A stretch of 7,441 bases of DNA, from contig CAKRWX010000110.1 of the NCBI GenBank assembly GCA_934418055.1, positions 1 to 7,441 on the forward strand, given 5' to 3'. Each line of letters begins with the position of its first letter. Positions within the stretch are counted from its first letter, which is position 1. Below the pieces are notes generated by a model. The model saw only the letters and a list, made by a program, of their open reading frames with translations. It ran no database searches and was not told where the DNA came from. The stretch comes from an uncultured Lachnospiraceae bacterium. GTDB lineage: Bacteria; Bacillota; Clostridia; Lachnospirales; Lachnospiraceae. This document shows positions 1 to 6,910 of the stretch, one piece after another. The position numbers and the translations under genes were made by a program.

Positions 1-1
1 T

Positions 2-1198
2 ACCGATGTATGGGAAGAGATCGCTAAGACCTATACCGAAAAGACCGGTGTAGAGGTGAAGGTAGTTACCGCAGCAGGCGGCAACTATGAGTCCACATTA
101 AAATCTGAGATTGCCAAGACCGATGCACCGACTCTGTTCCAGATCAACGGACCGATCGGTTATCAGTCCTGGAAGGACTATTGTGCAGATTTAAAGGACA
201 GTGATTTTTATGCAGCTCTGTCTGATAAGTCCTTAGCCATCACCGGAGAAGACGGAGGTGTGTATGGCATCCCATATACCATCGAGGGTTATGGCATCAT
301 TTACAACGATGCGATCATGGAGAAGTATTTTGCAACCAGCGGTGCAAAGGCTGCTTCCGTGGATGAGATCAACAGCTTCGATAAATTAAAAGAAGTTGTA
401 GAAGATATGCAGGCGAAGAAAGATGAGTTAGGCATTAAGGGCGTATTTGCTTCTACTTCCTTACTTCCAGGTGAAGAGTGGAGATGGCAGACACATCTGG
501 CAGATCTTCCGATTTACGAAGAGTACCAGGATAAGGGCGTGAACGATCTGGATGAGATCGAGTTTACCTATTCCGATCAGTTTAAGAACATTTTTGATCT
601 GTACCTGAACAACTCCACAACAGATCCTAAGATGTTAGGAAGCAAGGGTGTGAATGATTCCATGGCAGAGTTTGCACTGGGACAGGCAGCGATGGTTCAG
701 AATGGTAACTGGGCATGGAGCCAGATCGCTGAAGTATCCGGCAACGTGGTAGATGCAGAGGACATCAAGTTCCTGCCGATCTACATGGGACTGAAGGATG
801 AAGACAAGCAGGGGCTTTGCGTAGGTACTGAGAACTATTTCTGTATCAACAAACAGGTTTCAGAGGCAGATCAGAAAGCATCTCTTGATTTTATCAACTG
901 GCTGATCAGCGATGAGACCGGTAAAGATTATATGACCAACAAACTGGGCAACATTGCACCATTTACTACATTCGCTGATGATGAGAAACCATCCGATCCG
1001 TTAGCACAGAATCTGTTAGCTTACATGGAAAGTGGAAAGACCAGCATTCCGTGGATATTTACAACCTTCCCAAGCCAGACCTTCAAGGATAACTTCGGAA
1101 GCGCACTGTTAGAGTACGCACAGGGAACGATGAGCTGGGACGAGGTAAAAACAACAGTTATTGACCAGTGGAAGACAGAAAAGGCGGCGGCGAAATAA
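2..1198 (+). CDS. ABC transporter sugar-binding protein, CUT1 type (5' end missing)
   Basis: This is the extracellular solute-binding protein of a carbohydrate ABC importer, probably a lipoprotein that delivers maltodextrin-like sugars to the two permeases encoded next. The reading frame is open from base 2, giving 398 visible residues. The GTG at base 56 is internal rather than the true start, because the frame before it already reads as binding-protein sequence (DVWEEIAKTYTEKTG). The signal peptide and lipobox Cys lie outside the window, so lipid anchoring is inferred. Family hallmarks are GIPYTIEGYGIIYND (visible residues about 89-103), the aromatic stretch EWRWQ (about 159-163) and the FALGQAAMVQNGNWAW block (about 224-239), which resembles the F-x-x-G-x-A-A-M-x-x-x-G-x-W pattern of family 1 binding proteins. 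Aromatic residues would suit sugar stacking. The substrate is inferred from the malQ neighbour; other alpha-glucosides are possible. The family call is firm and the ligand is not. Confidence 0.93.
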   Translation, partial: TDVWEEIAKTYTEKTGVEVKVVTAAGGNYESTLKSEIAKTDAPTLFQINGPIGYQSWKDYCADLKDSDFYAALSDKSLAITGEDGGVYGIPYTIEGYGIIYNDAIMEKYFATSGAKAASVDEINSFDKLKEVVEDMQAKKDELGIKGVFASTSLLPGEEWRWQTHLADLPIYEEYQDKGVNDLDEIEFTYSDQFKNIFDLYLNNSTTDPKMLGSKGVNDSMAEFALGQAAMVQNGNWAWSQIAEVSGNVVDAEDIKFLPIYMGLKDEDKQGLCVGTENYFCINKQVSEADQKASLDFINWLISDETGKDYMTNKLGNIAPFTTFADDEKPSDPLAQNLLAYMESGKTSIPWIFTTFPSQTFKDNFGSALLEYAQGTMSWDEVKTTVIDQWKTEKAAAK

Positions 1199-1210
1199 GC
1201 CGCTTTTTCT
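1177..1210 (+). terminator. Hairpin between binding-protein and permease genes (attenuator or mRNA-stabilising element)
   Basis: Arms 1177-1188 (AGAAAAGGCGGC) and 1199-1210 (GCCGCTTTTTCT) pair over 12 bp with a single G-U wobble, around a 10-base loop. The left arm lies in the last codons of the binding-protein gene, the loop contains its stop codon, and the right arm carries a run of five T. The run sits inside the stem rather than after it, so full termination is doubtful. Partial termination, or protection of the upstream mRNA from 3' exonucleases, would keep the binding protein in excess over the permeases, a known arrangement in binding-protein operons. The structure is visible in the sequence; the function is inferred. 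Confidence 0.6.
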
Positions 1211-1241
1211 ATCGGAAAAGCAGATAAAGGAGAAATAATTC

Positions 1242-2084
1242 ATGGGAAAAACAATGAAACGGTATTTTCCGATTTTTGTATTGCCGACCTTGTTAGCATT
1301 TGCAGTGGCATTTATGGTTCCATTTATTATGGGTATCTACCTGTCCTTCTGTGATTTCACAACCGTTACCAATGCAAAATTTGTGGGAATTTCCAATTAT
1401 GCAAAAGCATTTACCAATCCGGACTTCTTAAAAGCCCTGTGGTTTACGGTGAAGTTTGCGGTACTGGCAGTTGTCACCATCAATATCTGCGGTTTTGCCC
1501 TGGCTCTGATGCTGACACAGAATATCAAGGGAAGAAACATTTTCAGAACCATCTTTTTCATGCCGAACCTGATCGGCGGTATCGTACTTGGTTATATCTG
1601 GCAGTCCATGATCAATGGCGTTCTGGCAAAGTTTGGTGTGACCATGCTTCTGGATCCTAAATATGGGTACTGGGGCCTGATCATTCTGATGAACTGGCAG
1701 CTGATCGGTTATATCATGATCATCTACATTGCAGGACTTCAGAATGTCTCCACCGATGTGCTGGAGGCTGCAAAGATCGATGGAGCCAATGCATGGCAGA
1801 CTCTGACCAAAGTGAAAATTCCGATGGTCATGCCATCCATTACGATCTGTCTGTTCCTGACTATTTCCAACTCGTTTAAGATGTTTGACCAGAACCTGGC
1901 GCTGACCGGCGGCGGTCCTTCTAATAAGACCACGATGCTGGCGCTGGATATTTATAATACATTCTATGGAAAAGTTGGATTTGAGGGTGTTGGACAGGCT
2001 AAGGCAGTGGTATTCTTTGTGATCGTTGCTGGAATCGCCATGTCTCAGCTGGTTCTGACCAGAAAGAAGGAGGTTGAAAGCTGA
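1242..2084 (+). CDS. Sugar ABC transporter permease, MalF-like
   Basis: This is one of two integral membrane subunits of the sugar importer, forming half of the channel across the cytoplasmic membrane. Six hydrophobic segments can be read at roughly residues 10-33, 67-91, 100-121, 144-166, 198-217 and 254-274. The EAA loop that docks the ATPase is EAAKIDGANAWQTLTKVKIP at 175-194, with the expected EAA---G spacing. The LTGGGP motif at 221-226 is typical of MalF-type CUT1 permeases. At 280 residues it is the usual length for Gram-positive family members and much shorter than E. coli MalF (about 514), which has an extra periplasmic domain. AGGAGA at 1228-1233 supports the ATG at 1242. A second in-frame ATG at 1254 is less well placed. 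The gene follows the binding protein after 43 bases holding the hairpin and overlaps the next permease by one base. Substrate class is inferred from context. Confidence 0.94.
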   Translation: MGKTMKRYFPIFVLPTLLAFAVAFMVPFIMGIYLSFCDFTTVTNAKFVGISNYAKAFTNPDFLKALWFTVKFAVLAVVTINICGFALALMLTQNIKGRNIFRTIFFMPNLIGGIVLGYIWQSMINGVLAKFGVTMLLDPKYGYWGLIILMNWQLIGYIMIIYIAGLQNVSTDVLEAAKIDGANAWQTLTKVKIPMVMPSITICLFLTISNSFKMFDQNLALTGGGPSNKTTMLALDIYNTFYGKVGFEGVGQAKAVVFFVIVAGIAMSQLVLTRKKEVES

Positions 2085-2926
2085 TGAGCAAAACAAGAAA
2101 ACTTCAGAACAGGATCATGCTTGCGGTTTTATGTCTGCTGGTTGTGATCTTTATCACACCGATCCTGTTTATTATCATGAACTCCTTTAAAGGAAAATTA
2201 TACATCAGTGACAACCCGTTTAACTGGCCATCCGGTGATATGTTTGCAGGACTGGAAAACTATACAGAAGGCATCCGCAAAACAGGATTCTTTGCTGCAT
2301 TTGGCTGGTCCGCATTCATTACCGTCGGTTCTGTCCTGGTGATCGTACTCTTTACCTCCATGACCGCATGGTATATCACAAGAGTCAAGACCAGACTGAG
2401 CAATGCGTTATACTATCTGTTTGTATTCTCTATGGTAGTTCCGTTCCAGATGGTCATGTTTACCATGTCCAAGCTGGCTGATATGCTGAAGCTGAATAAC
2501 CCGGTTGGTATGATTTTCTTATATCTGGGATTTGGCGCAGGACTTTCTGTATTTATGTTCTGCGGTTTTGTAAAGAGTATTCCGTTAGAGATCGAGGAAG
2601 CAGCCATGATCGACGGATGTACTCCGATCCAGACATTTTTCCAGATCGTGATGCCGATCCTGAAGCCAACAGCCATTACTGTGGCAATCTTAAATGCCAT
2701 GTGGGTATGGAACGATTACCTGCTTCCGTATCTGGTGATCGGCGTTTCCACACCATACAAGACCATTCCGGTTGCAGTTCAGTATCTGATGGGATCTTAT
2801 GGTGCAAAAGACTATGGTGCCATGATGGCACTTCTGGTGCTGGCGATCATCCCGATCATCGCATTCTATTTATTCTGCCAGAAATATATCATCGAAGGTG
2901 TTGTGGCAGGTGCAGTAAAAGGTTAA
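2084..2926 (+). CDS. Sugar ABC transporter permease, MalG-like
   Basis: This is the second membrane subunit of the importer, expected to pair with the MalF-like protein. Six membrane segments are apparent at about residues 11-33, 71-94, 106-127, 140-163, 196-219 and 246-267. The ATPase-docking EAA loop is EEAAMIDGCTPIQTFFQIVMP at 171-191, and the C-terminus QKYIIEGVVAGAVKG (266-280) is the conserved tail of MalG-type permeases, which in the maltose transporter reaches into the ATPase interface. The 280-residue length fits the family. The ATG shares its A with the TGA stop of the preceding gene, and AAGGAGG at 2067-2073 with a 10-base spacer sets the start, indicating translational coupling and equal subunit amounts. 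No ATPase gene follows, so the nucleotide-binding subunit must be encoded elsewhere. Confidence 0.94.
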   Translation: MSKTRKLQNRIMLAVLCLLVVIFITPILFIIMNSFKGKLYISDNPFNWPSGDMFAGLENYTEGIRKTGFFAAFGWSAFITVGSVLVIVLFTSMTAWYITRVKTRLSNALYYLFVFSMVVPFQMVMFTMSKLADMLKLNNPVGMIFLYLGFGAGLSVFMFCGFVKSIPLEIEEAAMIDGCTPIQTFFQIVMPILKPTAITVAILNAMWVWNDYLLPYLVIGVSTPYKTIPVAVQYLMGSYGAKDYGAMMALLVLAIIPIIAFYLFCQKYIIEGVVAGAVKG

Positions 2927-2951
2927 ACAAAAGCAAAGGAGGCACCGTGTT

Positions 2952-4445
2952 ATGCGTGCAAGTGGAATTTTAATGCCAGTTTTTTCCCTGCCTTCCCGGT
3001 ACGGAATTGGATCATTTTCAAAAAGTGCCTATCAGTTTGTGGATATGCTGAAGAAGGCCGGGCAGAAATTCTGGCAGATCCTCCCGCTGTGTCCGACCAG
3101 CTATGGAGATTCCCCCTATCAGTCCTTCTCAACCTATGCAGGCAATCCGTATTTCATTGATCTGGATCAATTGATCGAGGAGAAGCTGTTAACCAGGAAA
3201 GAGTGTCAGGCATGCGATTTTGGTGATGATCCGCAGGACATTGATTATGGAAAACTGTATGAGAGCCGTTTTAAACTGCTCCGTAAGGCATATGAGAGGG
3301 CTAATGTAGGAGAAGACCAGGAATTTGAGGCATATAGAAGGGAAAATGCCTGGTGGCTGGATGATTATGCGCTGTTTATGGCAGTGAAGGACCGGTTTGA
3401 CGGCGTGGCATGGAATGAGTGGGCAGAGGATATCCGTCTCCGCTGGAGCAATGCCATGGATTATTACCGGAGAGAACTGTATTATGAGATCGAGTTTTAT
3501 TCTTACTTACAGTTTGTCTTTATGAAACAGTGGAAAAAACTGAAAAATTATGCTAATATAAATGGCATTGAAATCATTGGAGATATTCCGATTTATGTGG
3601 CATTTGACAGTGCAGACGCATGGGCGAATCCGGAGCTGTTCCAGTTTGACGCTGAGAATCTTCCAACCGCGGTGGCCGGCTGTCCGCCAGATGGATTTTC
3701 GGCAGATGGACAGTTGTGGGGCAACCCATTATACCGTTGGGATTATCACAGAGAGACCGGTTTTGACTGGTGGATCCGCCGGATCGCATACTGCAGCGAG
3801 CTATATGATGTAGTCCGGATCGATCATTTCCGCGGATTCGATGAATATTATTCGATCCCATATGGAGATACAACGGCAAGAAACGGTCATTGGGAGAAAG
3901 GTCCTGGCATTGCGTTATTTGAAGCTGCGAAAAACCGTCTCGGCGAGTTAAATATCATTGCGGAAGACCTGGGATATATCACCGACAGTGTGAAAAAGCT
4001 GGTGGCGGACAGCGGATTTCCGGGAATGAAGGTTCTGGAATTCGCATTTGATTCCAGAGAGAAATCGGACTATCTTCCATATACTTATGAGAAAAATTCT
4101 GTTGTTTACACAGGAACCCATGACAATGAAACGATTGCCGGATGGTATGCGGGACTGGATAAGAGCGATTTAAAGATGTGCACCGATTATATGAACATTG
4201 ACCGGATTCCGGGAAAGGAATATCATTGGGATTTTATCCGTCTGGCGATGCTGTCTGTATCGGATCTGTGTGTGATTCCGATCCAGGATTACCTGGGATT
4301 GGATAACCGTGCCAGGATCAATCATCCATCGACCCTTGGAACCAACTGGAGATGGAGACTGGCAAAGGGTCAGTTAAGCGCTTCATTGCTGAAGGAGATC
4401 CGGGAAATGACCAGGATCAGCGGAAGACTGCAGAATGGTGAATAA
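2952..4445 (+). CDS. malQ: 4-alpha-glucanotransferase (GH77, amylomaltase / disproportionating enzyme)
   Basis: This cytoplasmic enzyme transfers alpha-1,4-glucan segments between maltooligosaccharides and releases glucose, making longer chains available for phosphorolysis. The 497 residues match the compact type I GH77 form (about 500), not the longer E. coli form. Conserved blocks are YGDSPYQSFSTYAGNPYFIDL at 51-71, GDIPIYV at 210-216, RIDHFRG at 289-295, IAEDLG at 336-341, YTGTHDNET at 386-394 and NHPSTLGTNWRWR at 457-469. By family knowledge the nucleophile is D291, the acid/base is E338 and the third catalytic Asp is D391; all three are present. AAAGGAGG at 2935-2942 with a 9-base spacer sets the ATG. 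It lies 25 bases after the permease gene and 14 before the LacI-type gene, so it is part of the same operon. Its presence is the best evidence that the transporter carries maltodextrins. Confidence 0.97.
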   Translation: MRASGILMPVFSLPSRYGIGSFSKSAYQFVDMLKKAGQKFWQILPLCPTSYGDSPYQSFSTYAGNPYFIDLDQLIEEKLLTRKECQACDFGDDPQDIDYGKLYESRFKLLRKAYERANVGEDQEFEAYRRENAWWLDDYALFMAVKDRFDGVAWNEWAEDIRLRWSNAMDYYRRELYYEIEFYSYLQFVFMKQWKKLKNYANINGIEIIGDIPIYVAFDSADAWANPELFQFDAENLPTAVAGCPPDGFSADGQLWGNPLYRWDYHRETGFDWWIRRIAYCSELYDVVRIDHFRGFDEYYSIPYGDTTARNGHWEKGPGIALFEAAKNRLGELNIIAEDLGYITDSVKKLVADSGFPGMKVLEFAFDSREKSDYLPYTYEKNSVVYTGTHDNETIAGWYAGLDKSDLKMCTDYMNIDRIPGKEYHWDFIRLAMLSVSDLCVIPIQDYLGLDNRARINHPSTLGTNWRWRLAKGQLSASLLKEIREMTRISGRLQNGE

Positions 4446-4459
4446 AATGAGGTGGCGAG

Positions 4460-5494
4460 ATGGAGTCAATTACGATTAAAGATGTGGCAAGATTATGCGG
4501 AGTTGGTGTGAGCACTGTATCACGTGCGATCAATAATCATCCGGACATTAACCCGGAGACAAAAGAAAAGATCATGCAGGTGATCTCAGAGCATCATTAT
4601 ATTCCTAATAACAGTGCCCGTAATTTAAAGCGGCAGGACTCCAAAACGGTGGCGATCCTGATGAAAGGAATCGCGAACCCGTTCTTCCACGAGATGATCA
4701 AGATTCTGGAATATGAAGTAGAAAAAAAGAAGTACAGCTTTCTTCTGCATCATGTGGAGGAGGACGAAGATGAGATCGATGTGGCTATGGAACTGGAAAA
4801 GGAGAAGAAGTTGTGTGGGATCGTGTTCTTAGGAGGAACCGTTGGCCACACAGAGGAAAAACTCCGCCAGCTGACAACACCATTTGTGCTTTGTACCATT
4901 GGGCTTCGCCGTGATGTGGACCCAGCGACCTGTTCTTCTGTGTCCATTGATGATGTGAAGGAGGCCAGAAGAATGGTTTCTTATCTTTGCAGCCTGGGTC
5001 ATGAGAGGATTGCTTTTGTGGCGGCCAGAGAAGATGATATCGCCATTGGGCGGATGCGTTTAGAAGGTTATCGCCAGGCACTGGAGGAGAACCACATTCC
5101 ATTCCGTCCGGAGCTGGTGCTGTATCCGGAGAAAGGGATGGATGCTTATTCCATGGCCAATGGATATCAGGTCACGAAGCGTTTTCTGGATTCAGATATC
5201 CCGGCAACCGCTTTTTTCGCAATTTCCGACAATGTGTCATTTGGCGTGTGCAAAGCCATCTATGATGCAGGCAAACGGATCCCGGAAGATTATTCTGTGG
5301 CCGGTTTTGATGGGATTGAGATGGGGAAATATTACTACCCGACATTGACCACCATGCGCCAGCCATGCGAGGAGATGGTCAGAGAAACGATGAAGATTTT
5401 ATTTTCCAGAATCGAAGATGGGAAGGGAAATAAACATAAGGTCTTTGAGGCAGAGCTGCAGGAAGGCGGTTCTGTGAGACGAATAAAAGCATAG
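4460..5494 (+). CDS. LacI/GalR-family transcriptional regulator
   Basis: This is a sugar-responsive DNA-binding repressor of 344 residues, the family's usual length. The N-terminal helix-turn-helix is TIKDVARLCGVGVSTVSRAIN (5-25), followed by a hinge helix region around NNSARNLKRQ (50-59), where L56 matches the minor-groove leucine of LacI and PurR. Residues from about 62 to 340 form a periplasmic-binding-protein-like ligand domain with NPFFHEMI (73-80), ISDNVSFGV (255-263) and the late conserved block GFDGIEMGKYYYPTLTTMRQP (282-302). It is the last gene of the transport operon and most likely regulates it, with the operator expected upstream of the binding-protein gene outside the window. 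The ribosome site GAGGTGG (4449-4455) is weak and close to the ATG, suggesting modest expression. The ligand is unknown; maltose or a related sugar is inferred from the neighbours. It is less likely to be the global regulator CcpA given its operon position. Confidence 0.94.
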   Translation: MESITIKDVARLCGVGVSTVSRAINNHPDINPETKEKIMQVISEHHYIPNNSARNLKRQDSKTVAILMKGIANPFFHEMIKILEYEVEKKKYSFLLHHVEEDEDEIDVAMELEKEKKLCGIVFLGGTVGHTEEKLRQLTTPFVLCTIGLRRDVDPATCSSVSIDDVKEARRMVSYLCSLGHERIAFVAAREDDIAIGRMRLEGYRQALEENHIPFRPELVLYPEKGMDAYSMANGYQVTKRFLDSDIPATAFFAISDNVSFGVCKAIYDAGKRIPEDYSVAGFDGIEMGKYYYPTLTTMRQPCEEMVRETMKILFSRIEDGKGNKHKVFEAELQEGGSVRRIKA

Positions 5495-5531
5495 AGGATA
5501 AGACCGAAGGGTAAAACAGAATGGTAAGAGG

Positions 5532-5566
5532 AAGGATCAGGTCCCCGTGGGGGAACTGGTCCTTTT
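5532..5566 (+). terminator. Rho-independent terminator of the sugar operon
   Basis: Arms 5532-5546 and 5550-5564 pair over 15 positions with one U-G wobble and one G-A mismatch. The GC-rich top (CCCC with GGGG) closes on a 3-base loop, and a TTTT run at 5563-5566 ends the structure. It lies 37 bases after the stop of the LacI-type gene and before the iadA promoter, so it should separate the two transcription units. The stem is much stronger than anything else in this gap. Confidence 0.85.
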
Positions 5567-5581
5567 GTGTTATAGAATTGA

Positions 5582-5604
5582 ATTTTCTTGTTTTTTGAGA
5601 AAAT
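5582..5604. repeat. AT-rich inverted repeat over the iadA promoter -35 region (possible operator)
   Basis: ATTTTCT (5582-5588) and AGAAAAT (5598-5604) form a perfect 7-bp inverted repeat around a 9-base centre, TGTTTTTTG. The right arm overlaps the last three bases of the candidate -35 box and the start of the spacer, which is where a repressor site would block RNA polymerase. The AT-rich composition means chance cannot be excluded. An operator role is inference. Confidence 0.35.
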
Positions 5605-5622
5605 ATGGTGTGTTTGTATACT
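5595..5622 (+). promoter_or_regulatory. Candidate sigma-A-type promoter for iadA
   Basis: TTGAGA (5595-5600) and TATACT (5617-5622) each match five of six consensus bases of -35 and -10 boxes and are separated by 16 bases. The site lies 28 bases after the upstream terminator and would start transcription near base 5629, giving an untranslated leader of about 110 bases before iadA. The 245-base gap from the LacI-type stop to iadA otherwise holds the terminator and AT-rich DNA; I see no riboswitch, tRNA or T-box motif in it. Confidence 0.6.
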
Positions 5623-5667
5623 TGAAAAAAATCAGTGAAACTTTATCTAGGATAGGAGGACGATTGG

Positions 5668-5676
5668 TGCTAAAAT
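5668..5676 (+). promoter_or_regulatory. Weaker extended -10 candidate in the iadA leader
   Basis: TGCTAAAAT fits the extended -10 pattern TGnTATAAT with one mismatch, and would start transcription around 5683, about 57 bases before iadA. No acceptable -35 box is seen 16-18 bases upstream (for example TAGGAT at 5648-5653). Extended -10 promoters can work without one, but in AT-rich DNA this match is weak evidence. Confidence 0.25.
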
Positions 5677-5739
5677 AAAGGTGGAAAAATAAGAATGGAA
5701 TACATATAAATACTAACAGAGTTAAGGAGAAAATAAACC

Positions 5740-6900
5740 ATGATGAAATTACTAAAGAACGCCAATGTCTACACCCCATCTCCAATCGGAAAAAAGGATA
5801 TTTTGATCGAGGGAGAAAAGATCCTCCGTATCGCAGACCACATCGATGGTTACGAGAACCTTCCCGATGTGGAAATCTATGATCTGAACGGCAAAACCGT
5901 AGTTCCCGGCTATATCGATATGCATGTCCACATCACCGGCGGTGGTGGAGAGCAGGGACCGGCATCACGGGTACCGGAATCTTCGCTGAGTGTGTTTTTT
6001 AAGAATGGAATTACCACAGCAGTGGGACTTTTAGGCACAGATGGCATCACCAGAAGTGTAGAAAATCTGGTGGCAAAGGCGCGGGCGCTGACGGAAGAGG
6101 GTATGACCGTGTATGCACTGACCAGTGCATATGGTTATCCGCCGACTACCATTACTGGCAGCGTAGAAAAAGATATCGTGATGATCCCGCCGATGATCGG
6201 CGTGAAAGTGGCAGTTTCTGATCACCGAAGCTCTAATCCAAGTGGTGACGATCTGATCGCCCTGGCAACGGCAGCCAGAAGAGCAGGCTTGTTAAGCGGG
6301 ACACCAGGCTTGGTGACTATGCATATGGGAAGCGGAAAAGGCAGATTAGATCCGGTTTTTTATGTGCTGGATCATTCTGACGTTCCGGCGAAGAACCTTC
6401 TTCCGACCCATATGCTCCGTACCCCGGAGCTGATGGACGCAGGCGTGGAACTGGTAAAACGGGGCGGTTATATCGATTGCACCGCAGGCTCCGATGATCA
6501 GGAGGTCGAGAACCAGGCGGTGAAACTATTTGATCTGCTTCACCGGGATGGCATGAACATGGATCATGTGACGATGTCCAGTGATGCTTTCGGCAGTCAG
6601 CCACGGTTTAATGCTGAGGGTGAGTGCGTGGGCCTTACCTACGCTTCGCCGAAATATCTTCATAAGACCATTCAGATCCTGGTGCGGATGGGTATGCCTT
6701 TCGAGCAGGCATTGAAATTGTTAACTACCACACCGGCAGTTCTGTTAGGAAAAGAAGGCAAAAAAGGCTGCGTGGCAGCAGGCGCGGACGCGGATCTTCT
6801 GGTTCTCGATGAAAACCTGGAGATCATCAGTCTATTTGCCAGAGGAAAGGTGGCTCTGTGGGAGAAGGAACTTCGGATGAAGGGCAGATTTGAGGAGTGA
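5740..6900 (+). CDS. iadA: Isoaspartyl (beta-aspartyl) dipeptidase, amidohydrolase family M38
   Basis: This cytoplasmic zinc enzyme cleaves dipeptides with a beta-aspartyl bond, which arise from spontaneous Asp/Asn isomerisation in proteins and, in some bacteria, from cyanophycin breakdown. The 386 residues match E. coli IadA (about 390). The metal set is in place: H62 and H64 in DMHVH, K156 in GVKVAVSDHRS (the carboxylated lysine), H195 in TMHMG, H224 in LPTHM, and catalytic D282 in SSDAFGS. Likely substrate residues also match: E71 in GGGGEQGP, Y131 in SAYGYPP, R163 in SDHRS and R227 in RTPEL. The GGGGE block and DHRS separate it from dihydroorotases and hydantoinases. AAGGAG at 5724-5729 favours the ATG at 5740 over the second ATG at 5743. 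It has its own promoter region and sits 10 bases before an AraC-type gene. No dedicated peptide or cyanophycin gene is visible beside it. Confidence 0.96.
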   Translation: MMKLLKNANVYTPSPIGKKDILIEGEKILRIADHIDGYENLPDVEIYDLNGKTVVPGYIDMHVHITGGGGEQGPASRVPESSLSVFFKNGITTAVGLLGTDGITRSVENLVAKARALTEEGMTVYALTSAYGYPPTTITGSVEKDIVMIPPMIGVKVAVSDHRSSNPSGDDLIALATAARRAGLLSGTPGLVTMHMGSGKGRLDPVFYVLDHSDVPAKNLLPTHMLRTPELMDAGVELVKRGGYIDCTAGSDDQEVENQAVKLFDLLHRDGMNMDHVTMSSDAFGSQPRFNAEGECVGLTYASPKYLHKTIQILVRMGMPFEQALKLLTTTPAVLLGKEGKKGCVAAGADADLLVLDENLEIISLFARGKVALWEKELRMKGRFEE

Positions 6901-6903
6901 GGA
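6899..6903 (+). promoter_or_regulatory. Ribosome binding site fixing the GTG start of the AraC-type gene
   Basis: GAGGA at 6899-6903, overlapping the iadA stop codon, lies 7 bases before GTG at 6911. No ATG is available in that frame until residue 61, which is too late for the domain, so the site decides the start. A TTG at 6890 in the same frame is a less likely alternative because it has no comparable site. Confidence 0.65.
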
Positions 6904-6910
6904 TAACAGG

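Noticed and set aside
56..58. GTG as the start of the binding-protein gene
   Set aside because: The same frame is open back to base 2 and encodes typical binding-protein sequence, and there is no ribosome site before the GTG.
1428..2096. Long 222-codon open frame on the minus strand opposite the MalF-like gene
   Set aside because: It lies wholly opposite a clear permease gene, its protein is rich in His, Gln and Asp without recognisable domains, and it is best explained by codon bias of the + strand gene.
4371..4387. AAGCGCTT palindrome near the end of malQ, resembling the core of a CcpA catabolite-repression site
   Set aside because: Only the central eight bases match; the flanking TG and CA positions of the cre consensus do not align, and the site is inside a coding region.
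4443..4448. TAAAAT at the end of malQ as a -10 box for a separate repressor promoter
   Set aside because: No -35-like sequence lies at the right distance (bases 4420-4425 read GCGGAA) and the TA-rich match includes the malQ stop codon.
5495..5739. Riboswitch, T-box or small RNA in the largest intergenic gap
   Set aside because: Apart from the terminator and a short AT-rich inverted repeat I see no conserved motif or multi-stem fold; the leader is mostly A-rich and unstructured by eye.
5570..5785. Minus-strand 71-codon frame across the iadA promoter region with a hydrophobic stretch
   Set aside because: There is no ribosome site before its start at 5785, it begins inside iadA, and the hydrophobic residues follow from AT-rich intergenic DNA.
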